Assembly: GCA_022606135.1 (NCBI GenBank)
Contig: JABYQN010000003.1
Location: 2,914,001 to 2,978,000 of the forward strand
Origin: Fomes fomentarius
Lineage: Eukaryota; Basidiomycota; Agaricomycetes; Polyporales; Polyporaceae
Length of the DNA: 64,000 nt
Direction: 5' to 3'
The notes beneath the pieces were generated by a model. The model searched no databases. It saw nothing but the letters and a program-made list of their open reading frames with translations, and was not told the origin of the DNA. Position numbers and translations under genes: made by a program. Of the stretch, positions 1 to 11,663 are shown piece after piece. The first letter of the stretch is position 1. Each line of letters begins with the position of its first letter.

Positions 1-1036
1 TAACACACAGATAAGATGTAGGAATCTCACACTGTGGAGTTGACAAACCAATTGAAACAACATACTGATGGATGGGGCTAGTGACTCTCGTTTCAAGGAC
101 ATCTCTCATTGTTGCAGATGCCATACTTATTCTGATTACCTGGATGAGTCCAATGACCCGAGGTCTACGTATAAATATATGCAAAGACAAGAGGCAGTCA
201 CTGGGTATGATTCTGGTGCGAAATGGTGAGCAGTTACTGCTATCTCTTTGCATGTGTATTATTTGTGATGTAGGATATATAGGAACTATATACTTCATGT
301 GAGTTATCAAGCATATGCTCTGAGTTGCTCACAATCTCAGGTGTTGAACAATTAAGTGTGCTACTGTGTCTCAATGTTTGCCACCTATCGTTCTCCTTGG
401 CAAATGTAAATCCATAATTCAGACATTTAAGCTATCCTTGTTCACTCACAAGAATATGTATGTAGATCTTTGGCAATGGAAGCTCAACAAGTGACATCAC
501 TGCATTCATCCCTACGTGCGTTCACATTCAGAGTCACTCTTTCTACTGGCTAATCTACTAGCTCATATATCTCTTCATCACTGTTTAGGATTACAAGTAT
601 CCTCATCTCGCACTTCCTTCTCGACCTCCAAGAATCATACCAGCAGAAAGTCAGGGTCAACTCTGATGATGTCCTCAATATCGGAAGCAACAACAGCACA
701 CCAAGCTTTGTAGACCGAGTCATTGGATCGATCGCCTCTGACATCCATTCTGCTCAACCCAAGGCCGAAGATGACACAAACACCACTGGTACTAGGTCAG
801 AGGATACACATGGAGTTGACAGGGATCACATCCGGATGGTTCACTTCGGCTCTGAAGGACACCCCAGAGGCGAGGAGACCACTTGCATCAAGCCGGACAG
901 TTCAGTCATCAGTGAAGGACTAGAGAAAGGGCAGGAGCAATATGGTCTCGCTTGCACCGGCACTGCGCAGCAGATCCTCAAGGTTCCCTGTATGCCAATC
1001 ATGGATGGTTTCTGGGAGAACAAGGATTTCCCATGA
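1..1036 (+). CDS. DUF6533-family membrane protein, 3' part (5' end outside window)
   Basis: This is the C-terminal part of a fungal multi-pass membrane protein of the DUF6533 family, whose function is unknown. Visible exons are about 82-225, 274-298, 357-405, 466-515 and 589-1036, all with GT-AG borders and consistent phases. The first encodes the family's late transmembrane helix (SRTSLIVADAILILITW). The short 274-298 exon gives GTIYF. The last begins with the hallmark ITSILISHFLLDLQES and continues as a hydrophilic tail to the TGA at 1034-1036. No stop or frameshift is seen, so the gene looks intact as far as it is visible. It is on the opposite strand to the four other copies of the family in the window (36.1, 42.6, 46.6 and 57.8 kb). 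The family assignment is confident; exon borders are by eye. Confidence 0.72.
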
Positions 1037-2289
1037 GCAACTATGCCATGCATATACACACACGAGATCCTCACACATAGATACCCCTTTGAGAGACACA
1101 CAGACTCTTCCTTCTTGAAAGTCCCCATTTCTATTTTCGATGTCATAATCTGTATTTATTGTTGCAAGTGTGCACTACTAGCATGCTGCATGAGTCCATT
1201 CACTGTTTTGTCACAATCACATTCAAGCTCTCTTTGCAGCAGAGATGGGCAGCTTTCATGTATACTCGTGTATTCACAACCTCATATTTATTCATGTACT
1301 TCACAGACAGCATCATACAGAGACAAATTACTGTACAGGTATCACATCACTCTGCTTTCTTGTTCCTGTGTGATGCACCCTGATTGTCGATGACATTTAC
1401 CTCAAGCTGCACTGCCCAGTGCAGCACCGGCATGATTCATGAAGCTGAACAACAACCTACAAGAGGGACGAAGTTGAACAGCAGCGTATCTATTCCAAAA
1501 TTGTACATTGAGCGACGAGAAACGTCTGTTGCGCCACCTTCCGTCCGACAAGTGTAGAAATCCCAAGTGATGCATGCTATGTATTCTCGACCAATGGGGC
1601 CCACTGGGACTTCGAAAGGCATCTGAGCTGAAAGCATGTTCTACAGCACGAGCAGCATCAATCCCGCCGCTGGAGCCATACTCTGCAGGAGTGCCAGTAG
1701 ATACCGCTTGATCCCACCCTTTGAGAATGCCTGGAGTAGCTTCATGAGCGAGCACCTGAGACTTCATGCCACAGAACTCTCCAGTACCACGTCAAAAGAG
1801 GTCTCGATTGGGGACTCTTCTTCCAGACGAGCTGCGTGTGGCCAAGTGCGAGGAGTGTCGCGTCGAAGACGTGGAAGAGCGCACGGGCGAACAGAAAAAT
1901 GAGGAGGATATACAGGATATACTCGGCTCCAACCAGTAGGTGCAGCGGGTCGAGGGACCTAGTGAAGATGGCGAGGTGAACTATTTGGGGGACGTGTGTG
2001 AAGTTGAGCGTGCTCGAAGGACGGAGATTATTGCAAGGCAATTGGACTCACGGAGGGGGTTGATTGCGCCGTGGAAATGCTACAGGAAGATTTCCGCCTG
2101 TAGGGATCATGGTGAGCTCTCGGTTTTATCACTTTATGTTATAGATTACGAACTTGGTGATAAATAGGACGAGTGCGACACCTATTCTTGACGCGTCGTC
2201 GGAGATCAAAACTGTGCTGACAAATTTGGATGTTGGGGACTACGGTTCCATGGGCGCTAATTGAAGTAGACTTAAAGTCCAACCATCAT
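1037..2289. other. Unresolved stretch with a possible minus-strand membrane-protein remnant
   Basis: No gene is recognised here. On the minus strand, 2041 to 1742 is open for 99 codons with a strongly hydrophobic run (VGAEYILYILLIFLFARAL) followed by a basic segment, which looks like one membrane helix of a real protein. A second open frame follows at 1767-1402. Neither could be tied to a family, and no convincing splice chain joins them. The plus-strand frames are short. It could be a decayed gene or chance. Confidence 0.25.
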
Positions 2290-3358
2290 GCGTCTCATCT
2301 TCTCAATTCGCTGCTCTGTTGAGCCAGTCGTGAGCAGCAGCATGCGGACGGCGTTTGCTAACGGAGCTTCACAGGTATCCGGTGATAGGTCTGCCCTGAT
2401 TAACCAGTTTTTGCCCATGTCGTTTTCAGTACCTGCGAATGGCCATGAAAGCCATACTCCTTGGCGCTGCCGCGAGGTTTAACTTGAAGGGCAAGGAGGA
2501 GACTGAACAGGAGTACATCGAGATGCTGAGGAAAAAGCTCGAGGACAAGTTCTTGGTTGGGACCGGATAGAGGTGAGTTATTCACGTTGACTAACTTATG
2601 CGCCTCTGTAGACTGAGCAGAGCTGCTTCTTTCTGTGCAGTCCCCGCTGAGAACTATTGGTCGTCGCTGCTCCGAAGGGATGATTCAAGGCCATGAAGTC
2701 ACTTTGCAACAAGGATGGCGTGCTCTTCATCCTGGACGAGGTCATGAGCAGTAAGGGCCGTACGTATTGGTTACCATTCCCATTCAGCGACATGCTTATG
2801 CTGACATGCAGGCATGGGAGAGGTTCGGAGACGGTGTCTCTCCGGACCTTCAAGCAGTCGCGAAGGGCCTCAGCGGAAGGTGAGTACATCCGCACATCTT
2901 ACCTTCCCTGCTTTCTGTCCCTGGACATCGGTAACAATTCCGAGTCAGGTACATCTCCATCTGCACCGTACTGCTCTCCAAGCGAGCCGCCGATGGGCTC
3001 AGAGGCGCCTCTGGGTTCTGGAAGCACGGTACCAAGCCGAGCAAAAGGTCATCGTCGAAGAAAAGGTAATTGAGAACGCCGCCGTCGTAGGGCCCCACTT
3101 CGGCGCGCTCTTGCGGTCGTGCCTCACCGGCCCGAATGCGCGCCGCGGCGGCGCTGCAGAGCGGGTCCACGTTCGCGCTGGACGTGCAGGCGCGCGCGTT
3201 GAAGAACGGGGAGCCTCAACTATGGGCTCGAGCCTGGATGCTCTGAAGGGCAACCATTGCAGGTTCTCGCCGGCGCACAACGTGACCAAAGAAGATGTCG
3301 AGAAGATCGTCGATATCTTCATCAAGAGCGTCGAGGTGCTGGATGCGAACGGGATGTA
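2290..3358 (+). pseudogene. Decayed class III (PLP-dependent) aminotransferase
   Basis: Pieces of a fold-type I, class III aminotransferase occur in order but in changing frames. They are an ETEQEYIEMLRKKLEDKF segment (about 2490-2555) running into a TAG near 2568, then KAMKSLCNKDGVLFILDEVM (2690-2750) with the Asp of the PLP-binding motif, WERFGDGVSPDLQAVAKGLS (2815-2880), the GFWKHG region (3010-3030) and the C-terminal NVTKEDVEKIVDIFIKSVEV (3282-3340). The lysine that would carry PLP lies in damaged sequence after AKGLS. Stops and frame changes between the blocks, plus the missing N-terminal third, make it a pseudogene. Intact family members use PLP to move amino groups, or act as glutamate-semialdehyde aminomutase-like enzymes. 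The exact subfamily cannot be decided. Confidence 0.7.
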
Positions 3359-4395
3359 GCATGTGAGCGTGGCGCGTGGGGCCGGACGGATTGTATGATC
3401 TATCAGGAATCGTGCGGGAAAGGATTCAAGGTGCGGCTCTCAAGTTAGGGTTACATAAACGTTTGACGTGTACTACCGCATAAGTGTCAAGAATACCATT
3501 CTGATGTGCAGATCTCTGCCGCGCGCTGCAAGGACGTCCGTTCAATCCTCGACTGCCTGCGTTCCGGAGCGCAGGCGGCTGTTTGAGGCTTCTTACGGAT
3601 AGTCCATGCCTATATTGCTTCTCCTGATTACCCTCCAGCGGCATGAGAGAGCAGCCCATACCACTGGGGAGGATGTCATCCTTCCAACCCCGTCGTAAGT
3701 GCATGCTGGCTTCTGAAGCATTCATACCATGACGTGTCTCGTCCTGTCCAAACTATGGCCACGGAGCCTGAGGTACGCACAGTTCGTGAATTCAGAGACT
3801 CACGGCCGTCAGTTCATTCGCCTCACGACTGCTGTGCTACCCTTTTGAAGCATCGGTATGTACATGCACCCGCTTTGCTTGACCCATCCGTATGAGACTG
3901 TGGTTGTGCTAATGGATATATTTCCCGTGGCTCTCGGATGTCTTCACTCGCTTCAGATATGTGACTATGGGGGTCCGTAGATAGTCTGTCAGACTTGGCC
4001 TTCTGATCACCATTGTAGTCGAAACCCCACATCTCCCATCGTTCGTGACCCTGTCATTCGACTTGATAGGTATGCTAGCATGACGGGTGAGATCCGTGAC
4101 AAGAAATGCTCCAAGCTCCAAGGTTGACTATGAGCTTTGTCAGATTCTACGTTACAGACCCAGTCGAACTCCGAGCATTCGATTGTGGCGGTCATGGTGA
4201 TGGCGGCGAGCGCGATTCGCCGCCGTTCCATGAGCTCGAGATGGCTTGGATCCTCTCCCGAGTAGACGCCCCCCGTTCCATGCGAAAGCGTCTCTCTCCT
4301 TCTCGCTTCCCTGTCCCACTAGTCCTGCAATCGCTCCCTTCACTTCTGACACATGCTTCTCCCATCTCAAGCCCCTGCCACACCTCGACGGCCAG
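3359..4395. other. Intergenic; no gene recognised
   Basis: About 1 kb with only short open frames in all six frames and no recognisable motif. The right end is the promoter of the monooxygenase gene that starts at 4457. Confidence 0.5.
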
Positions 4396-4402
4396 TATAT
4401 AA
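4396..4402 (+). promoter_or_regulatory. TATA box of monooxygenase copy 1
   Basis: TATATAA lies about 60 nt upstream of the ATG at 4457, a normal spacing for a fungal TATA promoter with a short leader. No TATAAA or TATATAA-type element was found just upstream of the related gene at 39640. Confidence 0.5.
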
Positions 4403-4456
4403 CAGCCTGGGCGGTGGGCACGCTTCCAATGCCCTACCCTCATCATCTCTACCTCT

Positions 4457-7236
4457 ATGTCTCAAGTTCATCAAGTCTCGACCAATGCGGTGCCCGCTCA
4501 AGAGACCCACGTCGATGTACTCGTCATCGGCGCTGGCCCCGCAGGCGTTATGGCTGCGAACGCGCTCAAGGGTGCCGGTGTGAACGTCAAGATCGTCGAC
4601 AAGAAGTGAGTCGTTGTGTTCCAAGTCTTCACAAATGACGCATATACTCGATATATTGACTACCTCCGCCAGGCCGGCAGGCATCACCGCCGGTCAAGCA
4701 GACGGGCTCATGCCGCGTACGCTGGAGATCATGCAGGTATGCAAGTCCAATATTGTCTGTCTCTCCGCCGTGTAAATGTCATATTCGGAAATTGTTAGAG
4801 CTATGGGCTTGCCGAGATCGCTCTCAAGAGGGGAAGCCATCTGGCTAGATCTGTGAGACCATCGCAAAGTGCTCAACTTCTGGGAAAGGCCCTAATGTTG
4901 ACCAACGCAGACGTTCTACAATCCGAGTTCCAATGGGGGAATTGAGGTTTGTCTCGTATCATGGCAATCTTCTGTCTGGATTGCGGACTGAGAGCTGAAC
5001 AGAGAACAGCGCGTTCCCCTGCTGTCTGTGCACCGACTGCTCGCTGGGGTCATCATGTGAGCAAGCCTGCCGCTGGCTGACGGTTTTTTGCTGATAATAT
5101 GCGTAGATCAATCTTCACCAGGGTGGCCTTGAAAAGATATTCCTCGAGTCCATGGAGTCAAAGGGCTTAACGGTCGACCGTCTAACCCACCCGACCTCTA
5201 TGGAATTGTCGGAGACAGCCGAAAAACTCGCTGATCCAGACACATACGTTGCCAGTGTAAGCTCATCCCTCAGCGCAATACTACCCATCATGTCCATCGC
5301 GCTTTAGGTTGTCCTGCAACGTACATGCTGCGACATAGACACAAACGAGACTGTGCATGCGAAGTACGTGCTCGGCGCTGATGGTGAGTATCATGCCAGC
5401 GTATTAATCAGCATAATCGCCCTCATATACTTATACTTGCATCCATTAGGTGCCCACTCGTGGGTACGCAAGACACTCGGTATCGAGATGGAAGGAGACA
5501 GCACTGGTTTGCCGTTTTCAGTTCCTAGTCATTCATATGTCTCACGAAGATTCCCCAGAAACACCGTCCGTTTGGGGCGTGCTGGACTTCGTCCCCGATA
5601 CGGACTTCCCAGACTTCCGCGCCCTCACCTACGTTCACTCTCACGCTGGAACGCTGTTCATCATCCCCCGCGAGAGCGACATGGTTCGGGTGTACATTCA
5701 GGAGGCGAATGCGTCTCACCTTATTGACCCTGTGACCGGTAGGGTTGATAAGAACCGCACTACACCTGAGAAGTTGCTTCTGCGTGCACAGAAGATCCTC
5801 TCGCCGTACCGGATAGACATTCGGAATGGAGAGAATGTTCACTGGTGGACGGTGTATTCCGGTTGGTTGAATTACTCAGAATTTGAAAGTCGAGGAAGTT
5901 CTGACACAAATACGGCGGATCTCAGTGGGCCAGAGAGTTGCAAAGGCATACTCGCTTCACGATCGTGTTTTTATCTCGGGCGACGCGTGCCATACACACT
6001 CGCCGAAAGCTGGTATGAACCTTGTCCGAACTACAACTTCATCTCGCTCATTGTCACTTCACACTGGCAGGCCAAGGTATGAATGCCGCAATGGCGGATA
6101 CCCATAATCTCGGTACGTTTGGAGCGGAGAGACATCTCTTGTCTTTCCTTCTAATTGAGACATACATCTAAGCTTGGAAGCTGGCATATGTGCTAAAAGG
6201 ATGGGCGAAGACCTCACTCTTGCAAACGGTAGGATTAAAATTCCGTTAATTACCGATGTTCGCACCCTGACACGGATGGACAGTATGAAGCTGAGCGTCG
6301 CAAATTCGCACAAGACCTCATTGCTTTCGACAAGCACTACTCCAAGCTATTCTCCGGAAAGCCTTGGTCAGCCGAGAACCCCGACGGCGTGACCCACGAG
6401 CAGTTCCTCGAGTACGTTCTTCCCTCGACATCTGTCTCTTCCCTAACGTGTAGCGCCAGTAGTTGAGCTGATGGCTCGGGCATATATTAGCGCGTTCGAG
6501 ACCTCCGGAGGGTTTACCAGCGGAATAGGCATCCGCTACGAACCGTCACTCATCGTGAACAACGCACACCAGGATCTCGCTTCGAACCTCATTGTCGGAG
6601 AACGCGTGCTCCCGCAAGTGTTCGTGCGCGCGGCCGACTCGCGTCCGTACGAGATCCAGGACCTCCTCCCTGCAGACACGCGCTTCAAGGTCCTCGTGTT
6701 CGGAGGCGATATTGCGCTTCAGCGGGACCGTGCTCGGATGCAAGCCGTCGCTGATGAGCTGGGGAAGGAGGAGAGTTTCTTGATGCGTTATGGGCGAGGA
6801 CAGAAGGGCGAGTGGGAGGTGTTCGATGTTCTGGCCTTCAGCTCTGCCAAGCATGACACGGTCGATTATCTTGGTAAGCGGGACGCTCTCCGCGCTTCGC
6901 CGTGGCGTTTGCTGACTCACCTCATCGCAGACTTCTCAGAATTCTTCAGGCCGCACTGGTCCAAGTGAGCATTCCATTTCCAGCGCCATATGCATCCGAC
7001 GTATCCGCGCTTGCTGACGAGTACTTCTACTTCTTTGCACTTTTTACAGGGTGTTCCTCGATGACTGCGACATGCACGGGCGCTCGGGAGGTGGGGGTTA
7101 CGCAAAGTACGGCATCGACGAGCACGAAGGAGCGATCGTCGTCGTTCGGCCCGATGGCTACGTTGGTGTTGTCGCGTCACTTGACGGCAGCGGTGTGCGG
7201 AACGTTGGAGCGTACTTTGGAGCGTTCTTGATGTGA
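4457..7236 (+). CDS. FAD-dependent monooxygenase, phenol 2-monooxygenase type (copy 1)
   Basis: Class A flavoprotein hydroxylase that would insert one oxygen atom into phenolic substrates using FAD and NAD(P)H. The first exon (4457-4605) carries the FAD dinucleotide-binding motif [20 protein letters not shown]. Further exons give [15 protein letters not shown] (4673-4736), the DG motif YVLGADG followed by [23 protein letters not shown] (about 5575-5620) and the second FAD motif [14 protein letters not shown] (about 5970-6010). The C-terminus from about 6497 is the thioredoxin-like phenol-hydroxylase dimerisation domain ([18 protein letters not shown]) and ends with [20 protein letters not shown] before the TGA at 7234-7236. 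There are about 14 exons with short introns, no internal stop, and roughly 600 residues as expected. The ATG at 4457 is preferred because it lies just before the FAD motif and downstream of a TATA box. Copies 2 and 3 share its exon plan. Confidence 0.88.
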
Positions 7237-7324
7237 ATGTATGCGGGTCTATACTAGATGACCGACGTTAAGAATATAATCAGTTTGAATTTCTGAGCCC
7301 ATATGATCGGATCGAGAGGTATGT

Positions 7325-7985
7325 AACATGAAGCGCTCGAAGAGGTGCATGGGTGGATGGCCGGCCCTGAACTGATTGTTGACCACGTGACAGAACGCGC
7401 TGGTCCTCGGAACGGCGCCTCTTCGCGGTCGCGGGCGAACGACTTGCACACTGTTCCGTCCATCCTCAAGGCGTTACTCCCAACGACACGCAGCTCAGTA
7501 CACCTGTACATGCGACCAAACTGTTCATTTGCTCGGTGCGCAACGACCAAGGCCTCCGTGACACCCAAGAAACCGTTCCATTGGGCTCTTCAATGACGCG
7601 TCTCTCGAGTCTCCAACCTCCGCTCCCCATTCTCTGACGCTGATTCATCGGACTCTTGCTCTTCAACATATAGCTTGCAGTACATTAACTCCCCATTGGT
7701 TGTGCATGGGTCCGTTAATGACTCTGGACTGTCGCTCAATGGATAGGGTGGTCAGGTGCGTGTTAGGGATGCTAAGCCAACGCAGTGCGAGTGATCGTTC
7801 TGCCTAAGCACGCGCACACTGGGAATGTGGAGGGATAGGACGATATGTTGATGACCGAAGATCTAACTACGGACGCTCTCTTATGGTCATGAACGGCTCA
7901 CTTCGATGATCAAGCTTCGAGTCCGAAATTGAGAACGCTGCCAATGCGGAGCGAGAGATGAACGCCCACAAGACGCGAATGAGGT
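7325..7985 (+). pseudogene. Inverted partial copy of the Msd1/SSX2IP-like gene (promoter and first exons)
   Basis: This stretch matches, in opposite orientation, about 14.13-14.79 kb, the promoter and first two exons of the coiled-coil gene on the minus strand. Shared blocks include the upstream GAAGCGCTCGAAGAGGTG, a CACGTG at about 7384, GAACGACTTGCACACTGTTC, and coding sequence equivalent to LRSPFSDADSSDSCSS, YGHERLTSM and EREMNAHKTRMR. The copy has in-frame stops (near 7595 and 7745), frame changes and a damaged start, so it cannot encode the protein. It ends close to the donor of the parent's second exon. Confidence 0.8.
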
Positions 7986-8039
7986 GAGCTATACAACCTG
8001 CCTATCCGCGGCGTGCGTCGTATAGGCTGGGGACCTATG

Positions 8040-8275
8040 ACCGCAATCGCATCGGCTCAGAAAGACGCTGATCTGGATGCTGGAAAACAGCTGCGCGCTG
8101 ACAAGTTTGAGCGGGTCTACGCCGTGCGATGGTTGATCGTGCTCCTCTCGCAAGCTGGCGGGACTCGGTTGATGTGTACTCGTGAGTTCTTGACCGCGCT
8201 TTCCCGGAGGTGCTGGAGGCTATATGTTGGCCTGACGTACTCGACACGGAGCCGAACCTTCATTTGAGTCTTGAC
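8040..8275 (+). pseudogene. Possible methyltransferase-like gene fragment
   Basis: One open stretch (8013-8267) contains LRADKFERVYAVRWLIVLLS followed by a possible donor (GTGAGT near 8180). I recall similar text (DKFERVYAVRWLT) in fungal nicotinamide N-methyltransferase-like/METTL proteins, but there is no AdoMet-binding motif here and no other exon was found. This is at best a fragment next to the inverted pseudogene copy. Confidence 0.2.
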
Positions 8276-8585
8276 AGCACTGATGGACCACCTAACTGCA
8301 AAGCTTAATTCTCGAATGCCGTGGATGCACTCCGTTCAACAAGGGCTAGGGTCCGCAAGTGCCGACCTCCATTCAGTATCTATACAGGCAGGTGGCAGAT
8401 TGAACCTAATTCTAGTGGAAATGGAATCATTTGTGATGAAACGTCGTTGGCCCGCTCAAACCACATATCTGACTATCACACGCTTCGCGACTGGGTACAA
8501 GCAGAAAGAAAAAATGAATGTCATTGAATCGACGACTATTCAACAGCATCGGGTACAAGCAGCCTAGTCTCGGCTCCAGACGCTC

Positions 8586-8725
8586 TACAGGGCTCTCAGA
8601 ATGAGCTTCGCTGCGCTCAGCTCGCGCGTATGTAGCAGGAGGAGGATGCCATAAAAGGAGATGGGCACACTGATGAAAATATCTCACGGGGGACAAGGTT
8701 GGCGCGCGTTTCTGAGAGCCCTGTA
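8586..8725. mobile_element. Small MITE with 14-bp terminal inverted repeats and TA target duplication
   Basis: CAGGGCTCTCAGAA at 8588-8601 is repeated in perfect inverted form at 8710-8723, and both ends abut TA (8586-8587 and 8724-8725). The element is 136 bp without coding capacity. A TA duplication with CAGGG ends suggests mobilisation by a Tc1/mariner- or pogo-like transposase, which is not encoded in the window. No second copy was spotted. Confidence 0.6.
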
Positions 8726-8866
8726 GAATCGGGATGTCCATCTGTGACATCGGGTCAAAATCACATAAGTCACTAACTGTTACTCCCGCTCACGCAACCG
8801 TAAGAGACACTGTCGTACGTACATTCGATAAACGCCCAGCTATCTTTGGCAACTTCTTTGCCCGAC

Positions 8867-9031
8867 ATGGAAGACGAGTACTTCGCGGCGTTTGGCGATG
8901 ACTTCATCGACTTGGATGAAGATTTCAACAGCCCTCTCTCACAAGTCGAATCGTTCTGGAGACTTGCCACCGAGCGCTATTCTCGTATTCACACTCGGAT
9001 CTCGCTACGTAGGTACTGCATGGCAGTGTGA
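8867..9031 (+). CDS. Short hypothetical ORF
   Basis: ATG at 8867 opens a 54-codon frame, acidic at first (MEDEYFAAFGDDFIDLDEDF) and then with SFWRLATERYSRIHTRISLR. A GTAGGT donor near 9008 would allow splicing onward, but no partner exon was identified. It may be the first exon of a small gene or chance. The following 9032-9755 has only short frames and nothing recognisable. Confidence 0.2.
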   Translation: MEDEYFAAFGDDFIDLDEDFNSPLSQVESFWRLATERYSRIHTRISLRRYCMAV

Positions 9032-9755
9032 AAACTGTTTCTGAACTCACAGTAGACTACCCAATCTCTAGCTTCCCAAATTTCAAGTTGCTGCACTAGG
9101 AGCTCGACGGTCCCAGCAAAGCTTTTGTCGAGGAACTGAATGTTCAATTGAATTAACATCCTTGCATCCTCCCTCTATCTTTCACGCTGATTCACTTGCC
9201 GGCGCGGCTCACCGTGTACACGAGAGAACATTCTATCACCATGGCAAATCATCATCACCAGCGTGCCTTCAAGTCAATAGAAGTTGGAATGTCACTCATC
9301 CGAAGTCGGAAGTCTGTGTGTAGTGGTCTGTTGGAGAGTGCTCAGTCTGGTACACAGCATGCATCAACAGTAAGTTGGGGATCTATTCACTTGTATAGCC
9401 AGTGACTAGATACATGTCAATACCCCACACAGAATGGACACAATGAATAAGTCTCGCCTCAGTCTCCCAGTACACCGTAAGTGTCAACAGATGAGAGAAG
9501 ACATAGAAGGTTTGAAAGAGTAGCGAACGTCTGTTAGGTCAGCAATGAGTGGCAAAGGTAACAAGGAGCGTATAAACGAGTGAGTTAGTAGTAAGTACTA
9601 TCAGTATGGCGAAATGTCAACGATGGGAACGACGACGCTGCAGCAACATCGGGTACAAACCGGCACCAAGGAAGGCAGGAAGGCAGCTGGAGCCTATGAT
9701 TCTGGTGGATAACGATCAGTTTAGAGCCCCAGCATGCAAGACTGTTCAACTCACC

Positions 9756-10475
9756 TCAGGCGTCCGGCGGGAAAACATATCCCGTGATACCCTCATAGAA
9801 GTACCCCTCCGGGGTTATGCCCGTCGAAGAGTTGGTGCTAGGCTTGGTGAGCTCATAGGTGTGCTCCTGAAACGTTGGGTTATACAGCCTGTACAGTGGG
9901 ACCATCTCTGTGCACCCAGCCTGAGCGGCCGGGTGTATGTACGCAGTGATGCCCTGGTATGAGTACCCGCGATTTTTCACAACGTCCTCCATCTCTTCGA
10001 CCGAGGCAGTGAGTAAGTGGTCGTGCTGCGCGGCGTTGAAAAGCTTGTAGAGGGGGACGGTGTTGAGAACGTATGGCCCAGTCGCGTTGCTGTACACAGA
10101 TGCGATAACATTCGCGCGGATATAGTCCCCGCTCGCGAGCGCGGCCTCGATCTCCGAAGCAGAGGTGGTAACGAGGTGGTCGCTGAGAGTGTCGCTCGAC
10201 GCTTTGTAGAGCGGGACCACGGCGGCACCGCAGACCTCTGCAGCGCCACCCTGTAGGGGAGGACAGTCAGTATCTATGCGGGAGTGAGCGCGTATGGATC
10301 ATCATACATTGCCGGCCTTCGGAGTAGGAACGGCAACAGCAACGGTAGGAGTAGCACCGACTCCGACGACAGGCGCGACATCGGGCAATGCGGCGGAGGA
10401 CGTGGCCGGTGCAGGAAGAGCACCAGTCTGGGTAGCGATGGCTGCTGCAATAAGAGCGACAAGGAAGGACTGCAT
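9756..10475 (-). CDS. Secreted DUF5648-repeat protein
   Basis: A two-exon gene of about 220 residues. The ATG (10473-10475) starts a clear signal peptide (MQSFLVALIAAAIATQTGAL) followed by an Ala/Pro/Val-rich linker. An intron (GTATGATG...CTACAG) lies at about 10254-10307. The body has three tandem DUF5648 repeats, each with V-P-L-Y and a bulky H-D-H or E-H-T step: AVVPLYKASSDTLSDHLVTT, NTVPLYKLFNAAQHDHLLTA and EMVPLYRLYNPTFQEHTYEL. Each repeat ends in a G-Y-x-Y/F-x-G-I-T-x-Y-V/I element. The TGA is at 9756-9758, and a donor-like GTGAGT follows directly, so a 3'-UTR intron is possible. Similar extracellular repeats occur alone or attached to hydrolases; no catalytic domain is present here. 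The protein is probably exported; its role is unknown. Confidence 0.75.
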
Positions 10476-10559
10476 GATGCTGGTGATGCTGGTAATGCTG
10501 AGCTCTGAGGGAGGTGCACTGGAGAAAGCGAGCAGCAGCTCACCTCGGACAAATACCTG

Positions 10560-11643
10560 AGCTAGCATGGGGCTGTATATCTTTCTGGGTATTTGCAGTC
10601 GTCGGGGCGTGTCGTATGGGAAGGAGTCCTGTCGCGCTGGCCACACACTGCCTGCTTGCACTGTCCGTAACGCACGGAGGCCGCATTTTCCATAGTGCGA
10701 GTGTGCGAGTCGTGCCACAGGGTGTTCCGGTTACAGACATGAGGCAACCGGGAGATTTATCAAGTGGCTGCATTCAGCTGCGCATACTTTCGGGTAGACC
10801 ATGCTTTAAGGTCAGGTCAGCAAGCTGTTGTGGTGGACCTGGAGCCTGAACCGATTTACTCACCTCTTGCTTAGTAGCTAGCACGATTCATCGTTAAACC
10901 ATAGCATTGCTATCTCCTCCTGCATACCATTCTTGCATCCGATTTCGCTGCAGAAGCACACTGCTGTCTCCCATATCGTACTCGTGCTTTTCCTGTCTTG
11001 TAAGCTCACGGCGGTTATCCTTTCAAGGATCAGATCGCAACCGCGAACAAAGCCACACTATCTCGTTCCCATGCCTCGCCACCTCCACAGATAATATCCA
11101 CCTATCCGGGATGAAACAGTGCTGCACACCTACCCGTTCTACAATGGCTTCATCCGGGAATCCGCCACGGCCCCAGAGCTCTTGCGTTGAACAGCCTGAG
11201 TGCAGAAGTGGGATAGGTTAATGTACACGAGCACTCTTCGCTGGGGCAGATCGGAATGATCGGTGGATGAGCCCATGCCATGTCCCACGGTGGCGATCTG
11301 TATGCATCTCCATGAGCAACCCTTGAATTTCTCCATCAAAGGGACAGAATACAAGTGCGCATACGAAGAGAAATCCGTCGAAGAAATACGTGATGACCAT
11401 GGTCCTTGGGTACATGGGCTCTATCCTGTGACCGCAGTTCCGATGGCGGACTTTGAGCACGTTCGCGGACGTGGTCCTCACCTGCTAGCACAAATAGTCT
11501 GGGTGTCGAGCGGGGAGTAAATCCGCTCTCCTAGAAGAGATCAAGAGTATATCAATCCTATAAACATACACGCACATCCATTCGAGTCATGCTGTTTCCA
11601 TCAATCGTCCGTTTCCACGTCCATGTAGAAACGACTCCCTGTA
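10560..11643. other. Intergenic; short unassigned frames
   Basis: The left 150 nt is the leader and promoter of the DUF5648 gene, with a GATATACA-type element near 10572 on the minus strand. A plus-strand frame ending at 11520 (first ATG 11275, about 80 codons) shows no recognisable motif and no clear splice signals. I see nothing else. Confidence 0.35.
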
Positions 11644-11663
11644 ATGACATACTCTCCTCATCC

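Noticed and set aside
11275..11520. Plus-strand ORF between the DUF5648 and Msd1-like genes
   Set aside because: It has an ATG and 80 codons but no homologous motif, partner exon or promoter signal that I could see.
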